Positions 1 to 6,189 of a stretch of DNA of 7,449 bases are shown here, one piece after another. How positions within the stretch are numbered: position 1 is the stretch's first letter; each line of letters begins with the position of its first letter. A program made the translations under genes and the position numbers. The notes below the pieces were generated by a model. The model did no database searches, was not told the DNA's origin, and was given only the letters and a program-made list of their open reading frames with translations. Source of the stretch: Anaerolinea sp. GTDB lineage: Bacteria; Chloroflexota; Anaerolineae; Anaerolineales; Villigracilaceae. Location: positions 1 to 7,449 of the forward strand of contig DYNS01000141.1 of assembly GCA_020720965.1 (NCBI GenBank), given 5' to 3'.

Positions 1-2658
1 GGGGGCGCGTTTCTTTTTGGCGGGTTTGGGCTCTTCTTCCGGCGGGGCAGGGGGGAAGAGTTCCAGGCGTTTGGCTTCCAGGTCGGCTGCGCCTGCGCCG
101 TTGAGGGCTTGGGCAACCGCCTGCCATTGTTCGCCATCCACAAAACGCCAGTCTAAAAAGACGTGGCATTGATACGCGCCCAAGCCAACGTAAATGCCTT
201 TTTCGGTCAGTTCGGCGCAGGGGCGCAGGTATTCCAGGCGGGTGGTGTAATCTTTGAAGATGGCGTAACCGCTGGAGGGCAGGGCAAGCCCCTCTGCCAG
301 GGTTTTCTGGCTCATTTGACCGTTGGATTTGTCCATGTAGCCCACCGAGGTCTTCACCCATCCGCTGGTTTCGGCGTAGCGGTTGTGATACAGAACCAGG
401 GCGCGTTCTTCGCCGTGACGGTTGCTGTAGGCAAAGACATCTTCATTGACCGAGCCGTGCGGGGTAAAGAAGTCGTACAGGAAGAAGTTATCCACCTCCG
501 CAAACAGGTAACGCTTGTGCAGAATGGGGGAAATCTTCCATTCGTGACCGCGAATGAGACCTTCGTTGGGGGTTTCGTCCCATTTGGGGCGGCGGAATTC
601 CATGCCGTATTTCTCGTAGAAGCCCTCAAATTGACCATGCCCAAACATGGGCAACCCCGGCAGGGTGGACATGAGGGTGGCTACGCCAAAATATTTGTCG
701 CCATCCCCAAATTGCTCCACCGCTGTTTTCTCATCCGGGTTATTCATAAAATTGACGTAGCGCTTCATAATCTGGGGGTCAAATTCCAGGGTGTTTTTCA
801 TTACGGAGCGGTATTTGGCGTTGTCTTCATCACGCATCATGTGCATAAAAGCGGAGTTGTACACCCGGTGCATCCCCAAAGTGCGGACAAAGTAGCCTTC
901 CATCATCCAAAAGGCTTCTGCCAGCAACAGGGTATCGGGCGCTTCCTGCGCCACCCTATCCACCACTTCCCGCCAAAATTCTTCGGGGATTGCGGCGTCA
1001 AAATCGGCGCGGGTAAGCCCATGCTCGGCGCGGGAGGGAATGGCTCCGCCTGCGCCTGGCTCTGGAAACCACAGGCGCTGAATGTGCTTCTTTGCCAGGG
1101 TCATCGCCGCGTCAAAGCGGATGATGGGGAAGTTGCGGGCGACATGCAAAATGGTCTGAATCACCGCCTCGCGCACTTCGGCTTTCAGGTAATCCAACTG
1201 GGCGGTATCGTTCCAGGGCATGGAAGTGCCATCGTTGCCGTGATAGATGTAGCGCACGTCGCCGGTCCAGCGGTCTATACGCTTAAACACCACCGCCGCA
1301 TCGGATTTGCTGTAGTAGTGGTCTTCCAGGATAACGGCAACCCTCTCGTTATCGGATAAATCCTCGCTGCCAAAAGCGTAACCAGAGTAAGGCGGGTAAG
1401 GCAGGGAAAGGAACCAATCCGGGTGTTCGTTCACCCACTGCGAATCCATGCCCATGTGATTGGGAACCATATCCGCCGAAAGGCGAATGCCGCGCTGCCA
1501 GGCACGCCAACGCAAATTCTCCAGCGCGCCCCAACCGCCCAGGTCGGCGGCAATGTCGTAAGCGTAAAGCGAATACGCCGAGGCAACCGCGTCAGCGTCA
1601 CCCATGCGCTGCTTAATCCGTTGGCTGGCGCGGCTGCGCTCCCACAAACCAATCAGCCATAGCCCGGTCACACCCCGCGCCGCGAGGGTATCCAGCTCCT
1701 CATCCGGGATGGCATCCAGGGTCTGGATGTGGCGCTGATACTTGCGGCTCAACTGCTCCAACCAAACGTAGGAATTCTTCGCCATCAAAATACAGCGAGG
1801 CATCCAATCCTTATCCGGGCTAAAACGCTCATACTCGGCATAAGAGCCGCCAAAGGAGATGACGGGCGCGTCACCGGCAAAGCCGCCCGCAAAATCACCG
1901 CGAATGGCTTCCTCCTTCACAAAATCCACTGCCCGCAGCAAGCGCTGCACAAAAGCATCCCCCAACATCACACTCCATTTTTGCAAAAGGAATTGAAGTT
2001 GCCCCTGAAGCGAATAGGGAGAAGCCAAAGCCGGAGCGCGTAACACGCTAAGAAGAGTATCCCCCGTCTCCGACCCCGCCCCGCCGAAGCCTGGTTCGCC
2101 GTTAAAAAAGTCTGCCAGCCCACCCACAAGAATCTCGTAGGCGCTGCCGCGCTTGAGCGGCTCGTCATCAAACAGTTCTTTATAGGCAAACGCCGCCGGG
2201 TTCAGGTTGGTGATGTGCAAAATAAGCATTTCTTCCAACACAATCTGACGATTCAATCTGCCGTCGGTTTCGCCATCCAGGTAGGCTTCGGCGCTTATCC
2301 GGTTCTGATACACGGCTACGGGAGGAAAATCCTGCACAAAACGGGCTTGCGCCTTCTCAAAGGCTTCTGCGCCCATGCGCCCGCGCAACCAGGCAAAAGC
2401 GCGTTGCAAAGCGCCGCCGTTTTGGGCTTCATACTGTCGAATGATGATATGCAGGATTTCGTCAATCAACCCCAGGGCGTTAATTTCACCGGCTGGCACG
2501 GGAGTCCCGCGCACCTCAGACATCTGCTCCGCAAAACGGCGCGCTGCAGAAAAATCTGCCAAAAGAACACGCCCATCGCTGGAAAACAGCGAAGCATCGA
2601 AGCGGTAAATATCCCTTGCCGTGCGGGAGATATGAAATTCAAAAGGTAAATTTCGCAT
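1..2658 (-). CDS. Divergent GH13 (alpha-amylase family) enzyme, 3' end outside window
   Basis: Reading the minus strand from ATG at 2658 gives 886 codons without a stop up to the window edge, so the C-terminus is missing. Residues 1 to about 315 are a mostly helical extension I do not recognise. A GH13 (beta/alpha)8 barrel follows, beginning near I317. Region I is ADMVPNHMG (N400, H401), region II is IRFDAAM (nucleophile D516), region III is LLLAEAF (acid/base E581) and region IV is FMNNPDE (D642). A domain-C-like part follows, then a Pro/Glu/Lys/Ala-rich tail from about residue 869 to the edge. The catalytic Asp/Glu/Asp triad is therefore intact. However, the Lys-His usually 3-4 residues after the nucleophile is Met-Thr, and the His of the usual NHD is Pro. 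The family acts on alpha-glucosidic bonds by retaining hydrolysis or transglycosylation; the substrate and even hydrolase versus transferase cannot be decided. ATG 2658 has an SD (AAGGAG, 9-base spacing). An in-frame ATG at 2679 lies upstream of that SD and is less likely, and an in-frame TAA precedes it. The product looks cytoplasmic, with no signal peptide. Confidence 0.88.
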   Translation of the reverse strand, partial: MRNLPFEFHISRTARDIYRFDASLFSSDGRVLLADFSAARRFAEQMSEVRGTPVPAGEINALGLIDEILHIIIRQYEAQNGGALQRAFAWLRGRMGAEAFEKAQARFVQDFPPVAVYQNRISAEAYLDGETDGRLNRQIVLEEMLILHITNLNPAAFAYKELFDDEPLKRGSAYEILVGGLADFFNGEPGFGGAGSETGDTLLSVLRAPALASPYSLQGQLQFLLQKWSVMLGDAFVQRLLRAVDFVKEEAIRGDFAGGFAGDAPVISFGGSYAEYERFSPDKDWMPRCILMAKNSYVWLEQLSRKYQRHIQTLDAIPDEELDTLAARGVTGLWLIGLWERSRASQRIKQRMGDADAVASAYSLYAYDIAADLGGWGALENLRWRAWQRGIRLSADMVPNHMGMDSQWVNEHPDWFLSLPYPPYSGYAFGSEDLSDNERVAVILEDHYYSKSDAAVVFKRIDRWTGDVRYIYHGNDGTSMPWNDTAQLDYLKAEVREAVIQTILHVARNFPIIRFDAAMTLAKKHIQRLWFPEPGAGGAIPSRAEHGLTRADFDAAIPEEFWREVVDRVAQEAPDTLLLAEAFWMMEGYFVRTLGMHRVYNSAFMHMMRDEDNAKYRSVMKNTLEFDPQIMKRYVNFMNNPDEKTAVEQFGDGDKYFGVATLMSTLPGLPMFGHGQFEGFYEKYGMEFRRPKWDETPNEGLIRGHEWKISPILHKRYLFAEVDNFFLYDFFTPHGSVNEDVFAYSNRHGEERALVLYHNRYAETSGWVKTSVGYMDKSNGQMSQKTLAEGLALPSSGYAIFKDYTTRLEYLRPCAELTEKGIYVGLGAYQCHVFLDWRFVDGEQWQAVAQALNGAGAADLEAKRLELFPPAPPEEEPKPAKKKRAP

Positions 2659-2667
2659 TATGGCAGG

Positions 2668-2673
2668 CTCCTT
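2668..2673 (-). promoter_or_regulatory. Shine-Dalgarno site of the GH13 gene
   Basis: The minus strand reads AAGGAG, 9 bases before the ATG at 2658. This decides the start between ATG 2658 and the in-frame ATG at 2679, because the latter would place the SD inside the coding region. Confidence 0.75.
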
Positions 2674-2703
2674 ATCCATCTCTTGGTTTTACCACATCAC
2701 TTA

Positions 2704-2709
2704 ACTATA
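2704..2709 (-). promoter_or_regulatory. Candidate -10 element for the GH13 gene
   Basis: The minus strand reads TATAGT (5 of 6 to TATAAT). It would start transcription near 2697 and leave a leader of about 39 bases that holds the SD. No TTGACA-like -35 is seen at 16-18 bases upstream, so this is a weak assignment. Confidence 0.35.
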
Positions 2710-2755
2710 CACGAACTAGCCCCGAATGGGGGAAGAATGCCCAAATGATTTCGGG

Positions 2756-2761
2756 TATACT
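2756..2761 (+). promoter_or_regulatory. Candidate -10 element for the histidine kinase (leaderless geometry)
   Basis: TATACT, preceded by GGG, ends 8 bases before the kinase ATG. A start site 7-9 bases downstream would coincide with the ATG itself. There is no SD upstream of this ATG and no clear -35 hexamer. The same spacing is seen before the MBOAT gene at 6965-6970. Confidence 0.45.
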
Positions 2762-2769
2762 TAAACCTA

Positions 2770-4995
2770 ATGGTTATCCCAAGCGATACACTGCCATTCG
2801 TTTTCTTTCATGCCGCACAGAGTGTCATTTACGCCATTTTGCTGTTCATCGTTCTGCGCCGGCAAAGAAGCGCCGCGCCTCCCGTTTTGGGCTGGCTGGC
2901 GTGTTATATTTTGCTGGCATTTCTCAACCAGGCGGTGCAATTTGCGGGCGGGATGGGTTGGCTTCCCATTCCCATAGACGAGGTAAGCCGATTAAGCCTT
3001 AACCAGTATGCCGCCTTTTTGCTGGCTTTCCTTTTGTATCAGGGTTTACGCGCCTTTCTCAACCAGGGAGAGGCGTTTTGGCTTTTAGGGGCGCAGTTGA
3101 TTTTGGCGGCAGTGCTGGTAACAACACAACAATTTAGCCTGCTTTTTATTGGCTGGGTTATTTACACCTTGTTGGGCATGGGCGTTTTGGGCTTCACCCT
3201 GGCACGCACCTCCCAACCCCTGCACCGCGCCCGCCTGTTATTGTGGGCTCCCGCCTTCGCCCTCGTCATCGTTAACGAAATTTTGCTCTTCTACCTTCAA
3301 GATTCGCACCTGGATGTTTACCGTCTGGGGGCAACCCTTTTTCTGGCATTTGCCGCCCTCAGTCACCGCCTGCCAGACCTGAAGGAAATCACCCGTCAGG
3401 CGCTGGTTTATGGCGCAAGCGCCCTCTTCAGCATGGCGGTTTACGTTTTGGGCTTTTTGGCAGCGGATTACTTCTTTCGGGGCATGAGCGGCTATCAGCC
3501 TATTTTTGCCGGAGCGGGGGTGGCGGTGCTCATCTCGCTCATGTTCACGCCCATCTTCTCCATCACCCGCCGCGCAGTGGATAGCCTCCTGCGCCTGGAA
3601 AATGCAGACCCCGCCCAGGTGCTAAGAGACTACTCTGTTTCCATTAATAACATTCTAGACCTGGAAAAACTGACCGATGTTGCCCTGGAAGCCGTGATGG
3701 ATGCCTACGACATAGACCGCGCCGTCCTGTTTTTGGTGGATGCCGAAATGGGTAAAAACGGAGATGTATATCGCCTGACGGCGGCAACCGGGCATCACCC
3801 TGGAGCAATGGGCAACTTTTTCGGCTTAATTTCCAAAGAAAGCCCCATCGCCCGCGCTTTCCGCGAGCAAAGCCAGCCCCTGCTGCAATACGATATTGAC
3901 TTTGCGCCCGAATACATCAACAGCCCGGTGAATGAGCGCCGCTGGCTGAGTGAACTCGGGCTGGATGTCTACGCTCCCATTCTCTCCAAAGGGGATTGGA
4001 TTGGCTTGCTGGCGCTGGGTTCCAAACGCGGGCAGCGTTACACCCCGCAGGATTTGAACCTGCTGGCGACCATCGCCAACCAAACCGGGGTGGCGCTGGA
4101 AAATGCCCGCCTGGTAGAAAACCTAAAAAAACTTAACGCCCAGGTGCGCGAAGCCTACCTGTTTTTAGACAAAGCCAATCACGACCTGGCAAAGCTGGAA
4201 ATGACCAAATCCAATTTCATCAGCATTGCCTCGCACGAGCTGCGTACCCCCCTCACCGTCATTAAAGGTTATACCGAAATGCTGATGGAAAGCGACAGCC
4301 TGGATGCCGGTGTACGCGAGTTTCTTAAAGGAATTCATAAAAACACCCTGCGCCTGCACGAGATCATGGATTCGATGTTTGATGTTGCCCAAATTGACGC
4401 TCGCGCCATCGAACTGCAAAGACAGGATGTGCAGGTGAACGAACTCATCCGCTCGGTGGCAAACGAACTGGGCAAGGTTGCCGCCGAAAGGGAGCAAGAC
4501 CTGAGCCTGGATTTGCCTCAACTCCCCTTCATCAAAGCCGACCCCAACACCCTGCGGAAGTTGTTCTACCATACCATCATCAACGCCATCAAATTTACCC
4601 CCAACGGCGGCAAAGTGACCGTCTCCGGCAGGCAGCTGGCATCCAACAACCGCGACCTGCCCGAAGGCGGGGTGGAAATCATCGTCCGCGATACGGGGGT
4701 AGGCATTGACAAAGGCTACCAGGAAGTGATTTTTACCAAGTTTTACCAACCCGGCGAACTGCTCAACCGCCACTCCACCGGCAAGACAAAGTTCAAAGGC
4801 TCTGGGGTGGGGCTGGGGCTGGCGCTCTCACGCGGGATTGTGGAGGCGCACGGCGGGAAAATTTGGGTGGAAAGCCCCGGCTACAACGAGGAAACCTGCC
4901 CCGGCAGCGAATTCCATGTCATTTTGCCGTTGCGCTCTCAGGGGGAAAGTAAAACCGTGCGAATGGGAAGCGCCGTAAAATTAAAACTAAACTGA
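2770..4995 (+). CDS. Membrane sensor histidine kinase with GAF domain
   Basis: This 741-residue protein is a two-component sensor kinase. Residues 1 to about 265 hold roughly eight hydrophobic membrane segments, resembling the multi-pass N-terminal region of some histidine kinases. A GAF domain covers about 298-448, ending in a typical helix (GVALENARL). A short signalling helix leads into HisKA with the H-box SHELRTPL (phospho-acceptor H489). HATPase_c follows: N-box with N605, G1 box DTGVGI starting at D641, an F-box-like IFTKFYQP, and G2 box GSGVGLGLAL near 677-686. All residues needed for autophosphorylation are present. The protein ends with a short basic tail. The start is well fixed: an in-frame TGA lies at 2746-2748 and no ATG, GTG or TTG occurs in frame between it and 2770. 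There is no SD. No response regulator is in the window, so partner and signal are unknown; the GAF domain may bind a small cytoplasmic ligand (inference). The stop codon lies inside the terminator stem. Confidence 0.95.
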   Translation: MVIPSDTLPFVFFHAAQSVIYAILLFIVLRRQRSAAPPVLGWLACYILLAFLNQAVQFAGGMGWLPIPIDEVSRLSLNQYAAFLLAFLLYQGLRAFLNQGEAFWLLGAQLILAAVLVTTQQFSLLFIGWVIYTLLGMGVLGFTLARTSQPLHRARLLLWAPAFALVIVNEILLFYLQDSHLDVYRLGATLFLAFAALSHRLPDLKEITRQALVYGASALFSMAVYVLGFLAADYFFRGMSGYQPIFAGAGVAVLISLMFTPIFSITRRAVDSLLRLENADPAQVLRDYSVSINNILDLEKLTDVALEAVMDAYDIDRAVLFLVDAEMGKNGDVYRLTAATGHHPGAMGNFFGLISKESPIARAFREQSQPLLQYDIDFAPEYINSPVNERRWLSELGLDVYAPILSKGDWIGLLALGSKRGQRYTPQDLNLLATIANQTGVALENARLVENLKKLNAQVREAYLFLDKANHDLAKLEMTKSNFISIASHELRTPLTVIKGYTEMLMESDSLDAGVREFLKGIHKNTLRLHEIMDSMFDVAQIDARAIELQRQDVQVNELIRSVANELGKVAAEREQDLSLDLPQLPFIKADPNTLRKLFYHTIINAIKFTPNGGKVTVSGRQLASNNRDLPEGGVEIIVRDTGVGIDKGYQEVIFTKFYQPGELLNRHSTGKTKFKGSGVGLGLALSRGIVEAHGGKIWVESPGYNEETCPGSEFHVILPLRSQGESKTVRMGSAVKLKLN

Positions 4996-5017
4996 CGGCT
5001 TTCGCCGTCAGTTTTTG
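4989..5017 (+). terminator. Rho-independent terminator, probably bidirectional
   Basis: A perfect 9-bp inverted repeat, ACTGACGGC (4991-4999) and GCCGTCAGT (5004-5012), with loop TTTC, is followed by a T tract on the plus strand. The stop codon TGA (4993-4995) of the kinase lies in the left arm. Read on the minus strand the loop is GAAA (a GNRA tetraloop) and the hairpin is followed by TTAGTTTTAATTTT, so it can also end transcripts that come from tRNA-Arg and prsW. The tRNA 3' end is only about 15 bases from the stem. Confidence 0.9.
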
Positions 5018-5026
5018 TTCGGAAAG

Positions 5027-5098
5027 TACCCCCGCGCAGACTCGAACTGCGCTCTTTGGCTCCGGAGGCCAACGCTCTGTCCACTGAGCTACGGGGGC
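5027..5098 (-). tRNA. tRNA-Arg, anticodon CCG
   Basis: This 72-base cloverleaf folds fully on the minus strand. The acceptor is GCCCCCG with CGGGGGT, giving a G1-U72 wobble as the only non-Watson-Crick acceptor pair. The D arm is GCTC/GAGC with loop AGTGGACA, including the A20 expected for arginine tRNAs. The anticodon stem is TTGGC/GCCAA and the loop CTCCGGA, so the anticodon CCG (plus-strand 5063-5065) reads CGG codons. The variable loop is AGAG. The T stem is CGCAG/CTGCG with loop TTCGAGT. The discriminator is A. CCA is not encoded (CTT follows) and must be added by tRNA nucleotidyltransferase. The gene lies 24 bases downstream of the prsW stop on the same strand, so read-through transcription and processing are possible. 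Confidence 0.96.
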
Positions 5099-5107
5099 GC
5101 GGGCGCT

Positions 5108-5118
5108 ATTTTATCATA
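5108..5118 (-). promoter_or_regulatory. Candidate -10 region for tRNA-Arg
   Basis: The minus strand has overlapping TATGAT and TAAAAT hexamers 9-14 bases before the tRNA 5' end, where a start site would give a leader of only a few bases. No matching -35 is evident. Co-transcription with prsW is the alternative. Confidence 0.35.
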
Positions 5119-5122
5119 ATTG

Positions 5123-6112
5123 TCAGGACTGGACGCGAGGCGCAAGATTTTGCAGTTCTGCCCGGTAACGCAAGACGGCTGCCCCTGTGCCTGATTCTGC
5201 GCCCAGGCGGATGAACTGACGTTTCTTGTGCGCCAACTCTCCCATGACTTGATAAAAGCGATGAGTGGCGGAAAAGTTTCCTGCAAAAAGCGCCGAAAGA
5301 CGGGCAAACCCTCGCAGCCAGGCAGAGGCAGCGGTGCGGTGCTGCGCCGGGCTGATGATTCCGAGTTCCACTTCCTCGCGCAGGTACAGGAGAATGTCGC
5401 GGCGTTCCTGCCAACCGGCGAGCAGGATGACGGCGAACAGGAAGAAGACTCCCATCCAGTCTAGCGCCAAGCCAATGAAACAGGTGAGATTTTCCAGCGA
5501 GGTGAAAGATGCCAGGGTGTTGTGAAACGAATGGGTAAACATGGCAAGCCCCAGCCCGGCGAATCCCGCCACAATCTTCACCAGCCAGGAGCGGTTTCCC
5601 CGCGCAATCGCCAGCCCCATGCCGGTAAAGGCGGTGTAAACCGGGTGTTGCCAGCCCACCAACACAACCCGAATGATGACCAGCGCAACCAGCCCAGTCC
5701 ATCCATCCGATTCGTAGCCGCGCCAAATGTAGAGGGCGTTTTCGGTGGCGGCAAAACCGAGGGCGGCAATACCAGCGTACACGATTCCATCCAGAAGCGA
5801 GTCGAACTCGTGCCGAAAGAAGAGGAAAACCAGTAAAACCGCCAGCCCTTTTAGCCCTTCTTCCACCAGCGGGGCGCTGATGGAGGCGGTGCTGAAGTCG
5901 CTCAGTTCTGGCGAGCCGGTGAGGGCAAAGACGGTTAAGCCAAAAAGGGTATTAAGAATGTAGGCGCCGCCCGCCGCCACTGCCGCGCCCCACACAAAAA
6001 CGCCCACCAACAACGGAATGGGTTCTTTCTCGTAGTGGTCTAACGAGTAAAAGATGGCGGCAAACAAAAACATGGGCGCAAACCCAAAAAAGAGAGAAAC
6101 CAAAAAAGGCAT
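5123..6112 (-). CDS. prsW: PrsW-family intramembrane metalloprotease
   Basis: This 329-residue polytopic membrane protein shows the PrsW (MEROPS M82) motifs in order. They are DHYEKEPIPLL near residues 25-35, APLVEEGLKG with E84/E85 and K88, FAATEN with E124/N125, WQHP with H156, and HSFHN with H194, H197 and N198. The Glu and His residues are the presumed active site within the membrane. Known PrsW proteins perform site-1 cleavage of membrane anti-sigma factors; no sigma/anti-sigma pair is in this window, so the substrate here is unknown. Hydrophobic segments fill residues 1 to about 233. About 95 residues of soluble, basic C-terminus follow (from about 236), whereas Bacillus PrsW is a shorter protein of about 220 residues. 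The start ATG at 6112 has a strong SD (GGAGGT, 6-base spacing). The gene is divergent from the coiled-coil gene at 6190. Confidence 0.93.
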   Translation of the reverse strand: MPFLVSLFFGFAPMFLFAAIFYSLDHYEKEPIPLLVGVFVWGAAVAAGGAYILNTLFGLTVFALTGSPELSDFSTASISAPLVEEGLKGLAVLLVFLFFRHEFDSLLDGIVYAGIAALGFAATENALYIWRGYESDGWTGLVALVIIRVVLVGWQHPVYTAFTGMGLAIARGNRSWLVKIVAGFAGLGLAMFTHSFHNTLASFTSLENLTCFIGLALDWMGVFFLFAVILLAGWQERRDILLYLREEVELGIISPAQHRTAASAWLRGFARLSALFAGNFSATHRFYQVMGELAHKKRQFIRLGAESGTGAAVLRYRAELQNLAPRVQS

Positions 6113-6118
6113 TTTGTT

Positions 6119-6124
6119 ACCTCC
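6119..6124 (-). promoter_or_regulatory. Shine-Dalgarno site of prsW
   Basis: The minus strand reads GGAGGT, 6 bases before the ATG at 6112. This is the strongest ribosome binding site in the window and fixes the start. Confidence 0.85.
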
Positions 6125-6134
6125 GCAAACAGGA

Positions 6135-6140
6135 TATACT
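6135..6140 (+). promoter_or_regulatory. Candidate -10 element for the coiled-coil gene
   Basis: TATACT preceded by GGA. Start of transcription would fall near 6147, leaving a leader of about 42 bases that carries the SD at 6177-6181. The nearest -35-like sequence, TTGTTA at 6114-6119, has a spacer of only 15 bases, so the assignment is tentative. Confidence 0.4.
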
Positions 6141-6141
6141 C

Positions 6142-6147
6142 ATTTTA
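6142..6147 (-). promoter_or_regulatory. Candidate -10 element for prsW
   Basis: The minus strand reads TAAAAT. Transcription would begin near 6135, inside the opposing -10 candidate, giving a leader of about 22 bases with the GGAGGT site. No -35 was recognised. Confidence 0.35.
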
Positions 6148-6176
6148 TTCGAGTTTTTGCCTTCTCACCCCTTTGT

Positions 6177-6181
6177 AGGAG
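6177..6181 (+). promoter_or_regulatory. Shine-Dalgarno site of the coiled-coil gene
   Basis: AGGAG lies 8 bases before ATG 6190. It decides against an in-frame upstream TTG at 6157, which has no ribosome binding site and would add 11 residues ahead of the membrane anchor. Confidence 0.8.
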
Positions 6182-6189
6182 ACCATTTT

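Noticed and set aside
163..1359. Plus-strand open frame of 398 codons
   Set aside because: It lies wholly antisense to the GH13 gene, which shows conserved catalytic motifs. The translation has no recognisable domain and no SD. It is an open frame caused by codon bias on the opposite strand.
1729..2649. Plus-strand open frames at 1729-2043 and 2215-2649
   Set aside because: Both are antisense to the GH13 coding sequence, low in plausible protein features, and have no start signals.
2720..2731. Small inverted repeat CCCC-GAAT-GGGG in the kinase/GH13 intergenic region
   Set aside because: The stem is only 4 bp and no T tract follows, so it is too weak to call a terminator; it might be part of an operator but nothing supports that.
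2616..3002. Plus-strand open frame crossing the intergenic region into the kinase
   Set aside because: It overlaps the kinase in another frame. The kinase frame has clear domains and this one does not.
4165..4773. Minus-strand open frame of 202 codons
   Set aside because: It is antisense to the HisKA and HATPase_c coding region and carries no motif.
5106..5726. Minus-strand open frame of 206 codons inside prsW
   Set aside because: It is the same strand as prsW but out of frame, Cys/His/Arg-rich with no domain, while the prsW frame has all family motifs and a strong SD.
6157..6189. Upstream TTG start for the coiled-coil gene
   Set aside because: No ribosome binding site precedes it, whereas ATG 6190 has AGGAG at 8 bases. 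The extra 11 residues would contain the SD.
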